Positions 1 to 8,761 of a DNA stretch of 64,000 nt are shown in pieces. Both the position numbers and the translations under genes were made by a program. Source of the stretch: Porphyrobacter sp. (GTDB lineage Bacteria > Pseudomonadota > Alphaproteobacteria > Sphingomonadales > Sphingomonadaceae); assembly GCA_016125555.1 (NCBI GenBank), contig WGLN01000009.1:83438-147437 (forward strand), read 5' to 3'. The stretch's first letter is position 1, and each line of letters begins with the position of its first letter. The notes under the pieces are model-generated. The model was not told where the DNA came from. It did not search any database and saw only the letters and a list, made by a program, of their open reading frames with translations.

Positions 1-963
1 CACACCGGCGAGCTCATCAACGACCGGCGCGACATCAACTTCGACAACTTCCTGCCGGCCTTCAACATCCGCTATGACAATGGCGGCGGGATCGTCATTC
101 GCGCCGCGGTGTCGAAGGGGATCAGCCGTCCGGACCTGAACCTGTTCAACGCGGGCGGGGTGCTGGGCTTCAGCGGCCGGGTGAACGACGGGCCGCTCTT
201 GGCCATCTCGACCGGCAACCGCAATCTGCGACCCACCGAAAGCTGGAACTATGATCTCAGCGCCGAATGGTATTTCGCCAAGGTCGGCTCGATCAGCCTC
301 GCGCTGTTCGCGAAGGACATCAAGGGGATCGTCACCTCCGGCACCGGTCTGGTCAACTACACCACGCCGGGCGGCACATCCGAGGACGTGATCATCAACG
401 GGCCCGCGAACGATATCTCGGGCACGCTCAAGGGTGTGGAGTTCAGCTACCAGCAGGCCTTCGACTTCCTGCCCGGATTGCTGAGCGGGCTGGGCACGTC
501 CTTCACCTACACCTATGTCGATGGCGGCGACTTCCCGAACCCGAACATCTCGGGCATCGGCTCGCCCTCGGTGAACTCGAGCGGTCAGCCGCTCAACAAC
601 GGGCCCTTCTCCGGCCAGTTGCCGCTTGCCGGGATTTCGAAGCACACGGTGAACGCGACGCTGTTCTACGAGAAGGGGCCGCTGTCGATGCGCGCCGCCT
701 ACAACTGGCGCAGCGACTTCCTCGTGACGCAGCGGGACGACCTGTTCCCGTTCTCGCCGATCTTCCAGGAAGCCGGCGGCCAGCTGGACGGCACGATCCT
801 CTACAACGTGACCGAGAACATCAAGCTGGGCGTGCAGGGGGTCAACCTGCTCGACGAGACCACCAAGCTCTCGACGATCATCGACTACGACGGCACGCGT
901 CCGATCAGTGCGGTGTTCCGCAACGACCGCCGCTACACCTTCATCGCCCGCTTCAGCTTCTGA
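1..963 (+). CDS. TonB-dependent receptor, C-terminal part (5' truncated)
   Basis: The frame is open from base 1, so the gene begins upstream of the window; a GTG at 109 is only internal. The residues are a typical outer-membrane barrel end: a LPAFNIRYD segment, SRPDLNLFN, repeated alternating strands, a conserved NLLDETTK-like stretch and a terminal RFSF with a C-terminal Phe. Receptors of this family import siderophores, vitamins or, in sphingomonads and Caulobacter relatives, oligosaccharides using TonB energy. The plug and TonB box lie outside the window. Position beside a LacI regulator, an MFS transporter and a GH3 glycosidase suggests a sugar substrate; this is inference from context. 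Confidence 0.9.
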   Translation, partial: HTGELINDRRDINFDNFLPAFNIRYDNGGGIVIRAAVSKGISRPDLNLFNAGGVLGFSGRVNDGPLLAISTGNRNLRPTESWNYDLSAEWYFAKVGSISLALFAKDIKGIVTSGTGLVNYTTPGGTSEDVIINGPANDISGTLKGVEFSYQQAFDFLPGLLSGLGTSFTYTYVDGGDFPNPNISGIGSPSVNSSGQPLNNGPFSGQLPLAGISKHTVNATLFYEKGPLSMRAAYNWRSDFLVTQRDDLFPFSPIFQEAGGQLDGTILYNVTENIKLGVQGVNLLDETTKLSTIIDYDGTRPISAVFRNDRRYTFIARFSF

Positions 964-985
964 GAGGCGCGCATACGACACTTCC

Positions 986-1021
986 GGGGCTGCCGAAGGC
1001 GGAAACGCCGACGGCGGCCCC
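986..1021 (+). terminator. Strong hairpin after the TonB receptor
   Basis: An outer stem of about ten pairs (GGGGCTGCCG with CGGCGGCCCC, one G-U pair) encloses an inner GGCG/CGCC stem capped by a GAAA tetraloop. It lies 23 bases after the receptor stop. No T-run follows, so it may be a termination or mRNA-stabilising hairpin rather than a classic intrinsic terminator. The rest of 964-1225 holds no gene I can support. Confidence 0.45.
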
Positions 1022-1225
1022 GCTGCGTTGGGGCGACCCGTCTTTGCGTCGCCGGACCTAGCGGCCGAGGGACGACCGGGAGGTCGAACGGCGCAAAAGG
1101 GCTTGCGGACAAGCGCTTTCCCGCGCAATCCGCCATGAACTGGATCAGGGGGCATCGCCGCGCCGCCGCCCCGGGGACGGGGCGCGCCTGCATGCGATGG
1201 ACAGCACAGGAAGACGCGAGGACCA

Positions 1226-2293
1226 ATGCCGCGGGCGCGCAAGACAGTCACGATCAGGGACGTCGCCGAAGACGCCGGGGTGTCGCTCCAGACGGTGAGC
1301 CGCGTCGTCAATGGCGGCCCCAATGTGCGCCCGCAGCTGCGCGACAAGGTGCGCGCCTCGATCGAACGGCTCGGCTACGTGCCGAGCCTCGCCGCGCAGC
1401 GCATGAGCGGATCGCGCTCCTACATCATCCTTGCCATCAATGATCGCGAGCGCACGCTCGCCGACTGGCGCGACCGGCGCGGCACCGACTGGGTCGACCA
1501 GATGCTGCTTGGCGGCATCCTGACCTGCTCGCAGCACGGCTACCGCATGATGGTCGAACTGATCGACACCCATTCCGATCACGTCGAGCGCGAGCTAGGC
1601 GCGGCGATCTCGGCGCTTCAGCCCGACGGGGTGGTGCTGACCCCGCCGCACTCCGAGAACCGCCTGATCACCGGCCTGCTCGCGGAGCGCGGCATCCCCT
1701 TCGCGCGGATTGGATCGATCGCGCCGGGGCCGGGCATCGCGCTGACCATGGGCGACGAGGGGGCGGCGCACCTTGCCACCAGCCGCCTTATCGAGCTCGG
1801 CCACCGCGCCATCGGGCAGATCGCGGGCCCGGCGCAATACAGCCTCAGCGGCTGGCGCATCGAAGGCTGGAAGCGTGCGCTCGGCGAACATGGCCTGCCG
1901 AGCGAGGGGCTGCTCGAGATCGGCGATTTCGGTTACGAATCCGGCACCCGCGCGGCGCGCGCGCTGCTCGACCGCAACCCGGATCTGACCGCGATCATCG
2001 CCTCCTCCGACCAGATGGCGCTCGCCGCTCTCGAGGTCGCCCGCGACCGCGGACTGGCAGTGCCGCGCGACCTTTCGCTGATTTCCTTCGACAATACCCC
2101 GATCGTGCGCTTCACCCAGCCGCCGCTCACCGCGGTCGACCAGCCGATCGCGGAAACGGTGTCGCGCGCGGTCGAACAGTTGATCGCGCGGGGGAGCGCG
2201 CAGCCTGATGACGGCGTGATCGAAGTCGCGGCCGCGCTGGTCGAGCGTTCCTCGACCGCGCCTCCGCGAGTGCCCGCGCCGGACGCGGTTTGA
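1226..2293 (+). CDS. LacI-family transcriptional regulator
   Basis: 355 residues, usual length for the family. The N-terminal helix-turn-helix is at about residues 8-30 (TIRDVAEDAGVSLQTVSRVV), followed by the hinge region with SLAAQRMSGSRS, then a periplasmic-binding-protein-like effector domain to about residue 345 with the typical SLISFDNTPIVRF near the end. It should bind a palindromic operator and release or bind it on sensing a sugar. The gene overlaps the following MFS gene by 4 bases and probably controls the receptor, transporter and GH3 gene; a matching operator lies at 3546-3559. Confidence 0.93.
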   Translation: MPRARKTVTIRDVAEDAGVSLQTVSRVVNGGPNVRPQLRDKVRASIERLGYVPSLAAQRMSGSRSYIILAINDRERTLADWRDRRGTDWVDQMLLGGILTCSQHGYRMMVELIDTHSDHVERELGAAISALQPDGVVLTPPHSENRLITGLLAERGIPFARIGSIAPGPGIALTMGDEGAAHLATSRLIELGHRAIGQIAGPAQYSLSGWRIEGWKRALGEHGLPSEGLLEIGDFGYESGTRAARALLDRNPDLTAIIASSDQMALAALEVARDRGLAVPRDLSLISFDNTPIVRFTQPPLTAVDQPIAETVSRAVEQLIARGSAQPDDGVIEVAAALVERSSTAPPRVPAPDAV

Positions 2294-3504
2294 GCACGTC
2301 AGCGCTGCCCCGCGAGCCGCGCCAGCCGGCCTGGTTCCTGGCGCTGTTCGCCTTGGCGGCGGCGGGCGGCGCGGTGGCCTATGTGCCGCTGCTCACCGTG
2401 CTCCTTCCCCAGCGGATCGCCGAATTGCAGGGCGGCGAGGACGTGGCGGTGCTCGCGCAGACGACCTTTTTCGGCGCGGTGGTGGCAAGCTTCGCCAACA
2501 TCGCAGCCGGAATGCTCAGCGACCGCACAGGAACCCGGCGGGGCTGGATTCTTGCCGGACTGCTGGTTTCCAGCGCGTTGCTGGTGGCGGTGGGCGAGGC
2601 CCGCTCCGCCCGCGAGCTGGTGCTGCTGGTCATGGCCTGGCAGGTCGGGCTGAACCTGATGCTTGCGCCCTTGATGGCCTGGGCGGGGGACTGCTTTCCC
2701 GACAGCCAGAAGGGGGTGCTCGGCGGCACCTTGGCCTTGTCCCCGGCGCTGGGGGCGCTAGCCGGTTCGCTGGTGACCTATGGCGGACTGGTCGATCCCG
2801 CGGCGCGGCTGTGGGTGGTCGCAGGCCTCGTCGCGGCGCTGGTGCTGCCGGCGCTGCTGTGCGGCGGCGCACGGGCGCGGGCGGAGCTGATGGCGGCGCG
2901 CGGCAACGCGGTGCTCGTCGATGCGCCGGAAGCGGGCCACGCCGTGCGGCGGATGTGGGTGGCGCGCTTTCTCGTGCAGGTTGCCGAAGGCGGAATGTTC
3001 GCTTTCCTGCTGTTCTGGCTGCGCTCGCTCTCTCCCGGTTTTCCCGAGAACGCGGCGGCAAACATCTTCAGCCTCGTGCTTGTCTGTGCGGTCCCACTCT
3101 CGCTGCTGCTGGGCCGCTGGTCCGATCGTCATCGCCGTCCGATCCTGCCGCTGGCGGGCTGCGCGCTGCTGTGCGCGACCGGACTGCTGGCGATGGCGGT
3201 GGCGAGCACGCTGGCACTGGCGATCGCCGGCTACGTGCTGTTTGCCGTATCGGCGGCGATCTTCCTGTCGCTTCATGCCAGCCAGACGCTGCGTGTGCTG
3301 CCCGCGCCCGAGCATCGCGGACGGGATCTGGGATTTTTCAATCTCACCAACACCTTGCCGGCAATGGTCATGCCCTGGCTGACGGTGCTGCTGGTGCCCG
3401 GCCTCGGATATTCGGCGCTGTTCGTGCTGTTCGCGGTGCTCGCACTGGTCAGCGCTGCGCTGCTCGCCTCCTTCGCCCGGCTGCCCGCCTCGCGCACAAC
3501 CTGA
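2290..3504 (+). CDS. MFS transporter, probably sugar
   Basis: 404 residues with about twelve hydrophobic segments in two halves and the MFS loop signature between helices 2 and 3 (SDRTGTRRGW, residues about 77-86). A second such loop is seen after helix 8 (GRWSDRHRR). The start is a TTG overlapping the TGA of the LacI gene (TTGA), so the two are translationally coupled. Context suggests inner-membrane uptake of the sugar freed by the GH3 enzyme after entry through a TonB receptor. The substrate cannot be read from sequence. Confidence 0.88.
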   Translation: MSTSALPREPRQPAWFLALFALAAAGGAVAYVPLLTVLLPQRIAELQGGEDVAVLAQTTFFGAVVASFANIAAGMLSDRTGTRRGWILAGLLVSSALLVAVGEARSARELVLLVMAWQVGLNLMLAPLMAWAGDCFPDSQKGVLGGTLALSPALGALAGSLVTYGGLVDPAARLWVVAGLVAALVLPALLCGGARARAELMAARGNAVLVDAPEAGHAVRRMWVARFLVQVAEGGMFAFLLFWLRSLSPGFPENAAANIFSLVLVCAVPLSLLLGRWSDRHRRPILPLAGCALLCATGLLAMAVASTLALAIAGYVLFAVSAAIFLSLHASQTLRVLPAPEHRGRDLGFFNLTNTLPAMVMPWLTVLLVPGLGYSALFVLFAVLALVSAALLASFARLPASRTT

Positions 3505-3515
3505 CCGCTTGGCGC

Positions 3516-3543
3516 TTGCAAATGCGCCGCGGCTTTGTAGTAT
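3516..3543 (+). promoter_or_regulatory. Promoter of the GH3 gene
   Basis: TTGCAA (3516-3521) and TAGTAT (3538-3543) are separated by 16 bases, a fair match to a sigma-70-type -35/-10 pair. It begins just after the MFS stop and is followed directly by the LacI-type operator, so the start site would fall inside the operator. Confidence 0.55.
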
Positions 3544-3545
3544 CT

Positions 3546-3559
3546 TGATAACGTTCTCA
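3546..3559. promoter_or_regulatory. LacI-family operator
   Basis: TGATAACGTTCTCA is an almost perfect palindrome (six of seven positions match per half) with the central AACGTT that LacI/GalR-family repressors commonly use. It lies two bases after the predicted -10 box, which fits repression by blocking RNA polymerase. The likely ligand protein is the LacI regulator at 1226-2293. Confidence 0.65.
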
Positions 3560-3606
3560 ACAAATGCACCAACCCGCATGAGACGGTCTTGGGAGGGACT
3601 TGCCTG

Positions 3607-5997
3607 GTGATCCGTAACAATCTCGCGCAGCTTGCTGTGGGCGCGGGCCTCGCCGCGCTGCTGGCCGGCTGCGCTGCCCCCGCGGCGGTGCAGTCGGCCG
3701 GGACGCCTCCGGCGGCGGCGGCCGCCGCCGATGCCGCGCCGCTGACCCCGGAGCAGCTGCTGGCGCGCATGAGCCTCGAACACAAGGTCGCGCAGATCGT
3801 CATGCCGGACATCGGCTCGATCACCCCCGAGGACGTGCGCCGCTACCGGTTCGGCACCATCCTCAACGGCGGCAATTCCGGGCCCGGCGGCGACGACATG
3901 GCGCCCGCGCCGGAATGGCTGAAGCTCGCCGACGCCTTCTGGGAGGCCTCCACCGCCCCGCTGCCGGGCGGAGAGCCCGCGGTCCCGGCGGTGTGGGCGA
4001 CCGATGCGGTGCACGGCCACGCCAACATCATCGGGGCGACGGTGTTCCCGCACAACATCGCCCTCGGGGCCACCCACGATCCCGATCTGGTGCGGCGGAT
4101 CGGTGCCGCCACCTCGGTCGAGATCGCGGTGACGGGGATCGACTGGACCTTTGCGCCGACGATCGCGGTCGCGCGCGATGATCGCTGGGGCCGGACCTAC
4201 GAAAGCTATTCGGAGGACCCGGCGCTGGTTGCGCGGCTTGGCGCGGCGATGGTCGAGGGTCTGCAGGGCCGTCCGGGCACGCCGGGTTTCCTCGGCCCCG
4301 GCAAGGTCGCGGCCACCGCCAAGCACTTCTTCGGCGACGGCGGCACGGCGCAGGGCGTCGATCAGGGCGATGTCAACGGCAACCTCGCCGAGCTGATGGC
4401 GATCCACGCCGCTCCCTATCCGGCCGCGATCAAGGCCGGCGTCGCGAGCGTCATGGCGAGCTTCAACTCGATCAACGGCACCAAGATGCACGGCAACGCA
4501 CCGCTGCTGACGGGCGAACTGCGCGGAAAGCTCGGCTTCGAGGGCCTGGTGGTCGGCGACTGGAACGGCCACGGCCAGGTCGAGGGATGCACCAATTCCG
4601 ATTGCCCTCAGGCGCTGCTCGCCGGGCTCGACGTCTACATGGTGCCCGAGGACTGGAAGGCACTTCACGCCTCGCTGCTGCGCGAGGTGAAGGACGGCAC
4701 GATCCCGATGCACCGCCTTGACGAGGCGGTGTTGCGGGTGCTGCGCCTGAAGCAGAAGCTCGGCGTTCTGAACGGGCAGGTGAAGCCCTCCGAACGGCCC
4801 TTTGGGGGCCGCTGGGACCTCCTCGGTTCGCCCGAGCATCGCGCCATCGCGCGCGAGGCGGTGGCCAAGTCGCAGGTCATCCTCAAGAACAGCGGGGTCC
4901 TGCCGCTGAAGCCCGGCGCGCGCATCGCGGTGGCGGGAAGCGCGGCCGACAACGTGCCCCAGCAGGCCGGCGGCTGGACCGTGACCTGGCAGGGCGGAGG
5001 CGAACTCACCGCCGCCGACTTCCCCGGCGCGACCTCGATCTATGCCGGGATCGCCGCGGCCGCACGCGCGGCGGGCGGCGAGGCGGTGCTGGCCAGCGAT
5101 GCACAGAGCGGTCCGGCCCCCGACGTCGCGATCGTCGTGTTCGGCGAGGAGCCCTATGCCGAGTATGTCGGCGACCGCAAGGATCTCGCCTTCCGCGACG
5201 AGGAGGGCCTGAAGCTGCTGCGATCCTACCGCGCGCGCGGTATCCCGACCGTCGCGGTGTTCCTTTCCGGCCGGCCCTTGTGGGTGAACCGCGAACTCAA
5301 TGCCGCCGACGCCTTCGTCGCTGCTTGGCTGCCGGGTAGCGAGGGTGCGGGCGTTGCCGACGTGCTGTTCGGCAAGCGGCCCGCGACCGGCCGGCTGTCG
5401 TTCAGCTGGCCCGCGCATTGCGACGGCGCGCCGGTCAACGGACCCGAAGGCGCGCTCTTCCCCCTGGGCTATGGCCTAAGCCTCGCGGACACATCGCGGC
5501 TCGGCACACTCGACGAGACCTGCGCGGCGCTGGCCGCGGACAGCGGCGCGAGCTGGTTCGCGGCCGGGCAGCTCGGGGCGCAGGTCCAGGCGCTGGCCGA
5601 CAACGCCGTGCTCCCCGATCTGCGCGGCAGCGGAAACGGCATCGTCGCGACAGGCATCGACCGCAAGGCGCAGGAGGACGCGCGCCGCATCGTCTTCGCG
5701 CCCGGCGCCAAGGTGACGCTGACCGGGCCGGAAAGCGGCGCGGCGTGGCGCATCGCCTATCAGGTCGCGGATCGCCCGCGCGCCAAGGTGACGGTGCGCG
5801 GCGGAGGCGAGCCGCTCGACATCACGGCGCGGCTTGCGGTCGCCGCGGGCAAGGGCTGGCGCGAGATGGTGCTGACCCCCGCCTGTCTCGCCGCCACTGG
5901 CGAACAGCTGACTTTCGCGTCCGAGGGCCGCTTCACGCTCGAGATCAGCGAGATCGCCCGCGACGAGCGCGACGTCTCGGCGGAGTGTTCCTTTTAG
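3607..5997 (+). CDS. GH3-family exo-beta-glucosidase lipoprotein
   Basis: Glycoside hydrolase family 3 enzyme that should remove terminal glucose from beta-glucans or cello-oligosaccharides outside the inner membrane. I start at GTG 3607, 796 residues, because GGAGGG lies 9 bases upstream; a TTG at 3589 is in frame but lacks a site. A signal peptide ends in the lipobox LAGC. The GH3 N-domain shows ATDAVHGHAN, TYESYSEDP, and the nucleophile Asp318 in VVGDWNGHG; the GH3 C-domain and a further beta domain follow, as in marine exo-1,3/1,4-glucosidases. Transcribed from its own promoter under a LacI-type operator. Confidence 0.92.
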   Translation: MIRNNLAQLAVGAGLAALLAGCAAPAAVQSAGTPPAAAAAADAAPLTPEQLLARMSLEHKVAQIVMPDIGSITPEDVRRYRFGTILNGGNSGPGGDDMAPAPEWLKLADAFWEASTAPLPGGEPAVPAVWATDAVHGHANIIGATVFPHNIALGATHDPDLVRRIGAATSVEIAVTGIDWTFAPTIAVARDDRWGRTYESYSEDPALVARLGAAMVEGLQGRPGTPGFLGPGKVAATAKHFFGDGGTAQGVDQGDVNGNLAELMAIHAAPYPAAIKAGVASVMASFNSINGTKMHGNAPLLTGELRGKLGFEGLVVGDWNGHGQVEGCTNSDCPQALLAGLDVYMVPEDWKALHASLLREVKDGTIPMHRLDEAVLRVLRLKQKLGVLNGQVKPSERPFGGRWDLLGSPEHRAIAREAVAKSQVILKNSGVLPLKPGARIAVAGSAADNVPQQAGGWTVTWQGGGELTAADFPGATSIYAGIAAAARAAGGEAVLASDAQSGPAPDVAIVVFGEEPYAEYVGDRKDLAFRDEEGLKLLRSYRARGIPTVAVFLSGRPLWVNRELNAADAFVAAWLPGSEGAGVADVLFGKRPATGRLSFSWPAHCDGAPVNGPEGALFPLGYGLSLADTSRLGTLDETCAALAADSGASWFAAGQLGAQVQALADNAVLPDLRGSGNGIVATGIDRKAQEDARRIVFAPGAKVTLTGPESGAAWRIAYQVADRPRAKVTVRGGGEPLDITARLAVAAGKGWREMVLTPACLAATGEQLTFASEGRFTLEISEIARDERDVSAECSF

Positions 5998-7166
5998 GCG
6001 CGGACCAGACCCGAAAGCGCGCGCGTCGCGCGGCCGGGGAACAGCCGCGTCATCGCCTGTGCGGGGTCGAGCCCGAAATGCTCGGCCACCGCGCCCGCCA
6101 GCACGCTTTCGAGCGCGGTGGTGGGGGCAAGATCGCGCCCTTCGTAGAGCTGGTTCTGCCCGAGCCCCGGCCAGTCGGCGAGCACCCGCCCGCCGCGCAC
6201 CTTGCCGCCCAGGACCAGCGCTGCCCCGGCGGTCCCGTGATCGGTGCCGCCGGTCCCGTTGAGCTTGGCAGTGCGGCCGAACTCGGTGGCGACCAGCACC
6301 AGCGTGTCGCGCCACGCCTCGCCCATTCCGCTGCGATAGGCGGCGAGCAGGGCGTCGAGGCCGCGTGCGGCGCGGGTGAAGGCGCCGCGCTGGTTGGCAT
6401 GGGTGTCCCACCCTTCGAGCTCGATCATCGCGATCCGCGCGCCGCTCGGCCCCTGCATCAGTGAGGCCACCAGCGCGCCGTTCGCCTTGGCATCGCGCAG
6501 GTTCCTGAGCCCGTCGTCGTCGGCCATCCCGCGCGTCTCGAGCGCGCGCGCCCACAGGCCGGAGAGCTCGGCATCGCCTTCGTAGAGCGCGGAAACGCGG
6601 GTCATGAAGTCCGTGCTCGCCTCGGGAAGGGCGGACGGGGCATAGCTCGAAACCGGCGCGGCGCCGCGCAGCGCGAGCGGCACTGCCGGGGCGACCGCGA
6701 GGGCCCGCGGCGCATCCTCGCGGCGCGTTTCGGCGAGCAGCGCGACCAGCCGGTTGAGCCAGCCGTCGCGGGTCGCATAGGGCGCCGTCCCGCCGGTCTC
6801 GAGCAGGTTCTGCGCATCGAAGTGCGAGCGTTCACGATAGGTCGTGGCCGCGGCGTGGACGATCAGCGCCTCGCCCGCCTTCGACGCTTCGGCGACCCCC
6901 GCCAGCGCGGGGTGGAGCGCGAAGAAACTGCCGATCCGCGGGGCGTCGGCATAGTCCGCGAGGCTCGCGCCGCGCAACGCTTCGAGGGCCGGATCGCCGA
7001 CAGGGGCGGCCATCGCCATGCCGTCGGCGGCGCCGCGCAGCAGCACAAACAGGAGGTTGCGGGTGCCGGTCGCCTGCGCCAGCGCGATGCGCGGCAGGGC
7101 GAGCCCGCTGGCGCCCAGCGCGAGCGATCCGGCAATCAGGGTGCGACGATCGAGACGGGTAAGCAT
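5994..7166 (-). CDS. DUF1501 Tat-exported protein
   Basis: 390 residues. The N-terminus has a twin-arginine signal (DRRTLIAGSLALGASG, residues 6-21). The DUF1501 hallmarks are present: NLLFVLLRGAADG near the start and EFGRTAKLNGTGGTDHG near residue 310. The family belongs to the alkaline-phosphatase-like superfamily and is nearly always found beside DUF1800; its reaction is not established. Here it directly follows the DUF1800 gene (6 bases apart) with GGAGG 9 bases before the ATG. It converges with the GH3 gene, overlapping its stop by 4 bases. Confidence 0.9.
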   Translation of the reverse strand: MLTRLDRRTLIAGSLALGASGLALPRIALAQATGTRNLLFVLLRGAADGMAMAAPVGDPALEALRGASLADYADAPRIGSFFALHPALAGVAEASKAGEALIVHAAATTYRERSHFDAQNLLETGGTAPYATRDGWLNRLVALLAETRREDAPRALAVAPAVPLALRGAAPVSSYAPSALPEASTDFMTRVSALYEGDAELSGLWARALETRGMADDDGLRNLRDAKANGALVASLMQGPSGARIAMIELEGWDTHANQRGAFTRAARGLDALLAAYRSGMGEAWRDTLVLVATEFGRTAKLNGTGGTDHGTAGAALVLGGKVRGGRVLADWPGLGQNQLYEGRDLAPTTALESVLAGAVAEHFGLDPAQAMTRLFPGRATRALSGLVRA

Positions 7167-7172
7167 GACGGA

Positions 7173-8639
7173 CTACCTCCGCATCATTTCAGGGGCGACG
7201 AGCAGCAGCGCGAGCGCCTGCTTGCCGCTTTCGGCGCGAGCGAGCCAGGTGCGCGTCGTGTCGCTGAGCGCGCCGGGGAAGGCGGCCTCGGCGCGCGCCA
7301 TCACGTCTTCGGCGGGCGAGCCTTGTGCAAGCCGCTCGGCCAGCTCCACCCGCCGCAGCAGCACGTCGGGCGCGGCCCAGCTGGCGGCGAGATCGTCGTA
7401 GCCCGCAGGCGAGGGCGCCCGCCATGGCACCTGCCCGAGTTCGTTGAGCGCCTGGGCGATGCGCGGGGCGGGCAGCTCGCGCGTGCCCGAAAGCCGCGCG
7501 GCGGCGACGAACCATTCGAACGGGGTGCGGAACTTCACCGGACCGGCCACCCACACCTCGGGCGCGGCGATCAGCGTGCGGGTGAGGCTGGCAAGGTCGC
7601 CCCCGGTGGCGCGGAAATCCGCTTCGAGCCGTGCGACCAGCGCCGGCGGCGGCTCGTCCCCGGCGAAGTGGCGCGCGAGCTTGGTGGCGATGTGGCGGGC
7701 GGTTGCGGGATGCGCGGCAAGATCGTCGAGGATCGCCAGCGCCTGTTCCGCTCCGCCGGCCGCGTAGCGCCGTCCGAGGATGGTGCGCGCGCCCGGCTCA
7801 TGGGCGGGCGCAAGGAAGGCCGCGCCGTTTGCCCGCGCTTCGGCGAAGCGGCCGACCCTTCCGATGCCCTGCACCGTCCAGCCGGTCAGCGCGCGGGCGA
7901 ACTCGGTGACGTCGGCCTGATCGTAGCCTCCGTCGACCCCGAGCGTGTGAAGCTCGAGGATTTCGCGCGCGAGGTTCTCGTTCAGCCCGCGCGGGGCGTT
8001 CTGGTTGGGCCGTGCGGCGCGGCGCTGCTGGAGGGGCGACCCCGGCCCGACCGATTGGAACTGATCGAGGTAGAGCAGCATCGCCGGGTGCAGCGAGGCG
8101 GCCTTGAGCAAGTCGGAGAAGCGACCCAGCACGTGCGGGCGGATCGCGGCGAACTCGTGCGGCCCGACCTCGAATTGCGTTCCCACCTTGCCGATCGAGA
8201 CGCTGAAGTGGTTCGACCAGAAATGCACCAGCCGTTCGGCGAAGGGGGCAGGCCCGGTGACCGCGACCGCGACCCGCGCCGCGAGATCATCGACCGCGTA
8301 GCGCCGCGCCTCGCGCAGCTGCGCGCGATATTCGGGCGGGAGCGAAGCGAGGGCCGCGGCGCGGCTGTTCTCGGCCTCGCCTTCGGCCATCGCCGCGCCG
8401 GCGGCCATGTCGGCCATTGCCGGCTCGGGCATTTCCTGGCGGCGCCGGCGCAGGTTGCGGATCATCTCGATCAGTTCGCCCGTCTGGCCACGGTTCCCGC
8501 TGCGCGCGGCAATCGCGGGCGGTGCGGGATCATAGGCGTCGAGCTGGCCGAGCAGGAAGCGCTGCGCGTCTGCCGGCGGGGTCTCGCCGTGGGCAAGGCC
8601 ATAGCCGAAGCGGTTGAGGGCGATGCTGGCCTGGCTCAT
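7173..8639 (-). CDS. DUF1800 protein
   Basis: 488 residues. The family signature NENLAREILELHTLGV is present (about residues 215-230), followed by the typical VTEFARALTGW. The start is the ATG of MSQASIALNRFGYG, an N-terminus common to the family; the open frame further upstream is not coding. DUF1800 and DUF1501 genes form a conserved pair in many aerobic bacteria and are thought to act together, but the function is unknown. No clear signal peptide is seen in this copy. Confidence 0.9.
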   Translation of the reverse strand: MSQASIALNRFGYGLAHGETPPADAQRFLLGQLDAYDPAPPAIAARSGNRGQTGELIEMIRNLRRRRQEMPEPAMADMAAGAAMAEGEAENSRAAALASLPPEYRAQLREARRYAVDDLAARVAVAVTGPAPFAERLVHFWSNHFSVSIGKVGTQFEVGPHEFAAIRPHVLGRFSDLLKAASLHPAMLLYLDQFQSVGPGSPLQQRRAARPNQNAPRGLNENLAREILELHTLGVDGGYDQADVTEFARALTGWTVQGIGRVGRFAEARANGAAFLAPAHEPGARTILGRRYAAGGAEQALAILDDLAAHPATARHIATKLARHFAGDEPPPALVARLEADFRATGGDLASLTRTLIAAPEVWVAGPVKFRTPFEWFVAAARLSGTRELPAPRIAQALNELGQVPWRAPSPAGYDDLAASWAAPDVLLRRVELAERLAQGSPAEDVMARAEAAFPGALSDTTRTWLARAESGKQALALLLVAPEMMRR

Positions 8640-8761
8640 CGCGCGGTCTCGCTGGTGGTGGTTGCTCGCATGGGCTTCCTTTCGCGCACAGGCGTCTTGC
8701 CGCCTGCATCGCCTCTTCAACGGCGCGCTCGCGCATTTCCTTCGCGCGGGGCGCAGGTTTT

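Noticed and set aside
2758..5418. Very long minus-strand open frame opposite the MFS and GH3 genes
   Set aside because: Residue composition is Arg/Gly/His-rich with no domain; it is the shadow expected in GC-rich coding DNA opposite two clear genes.
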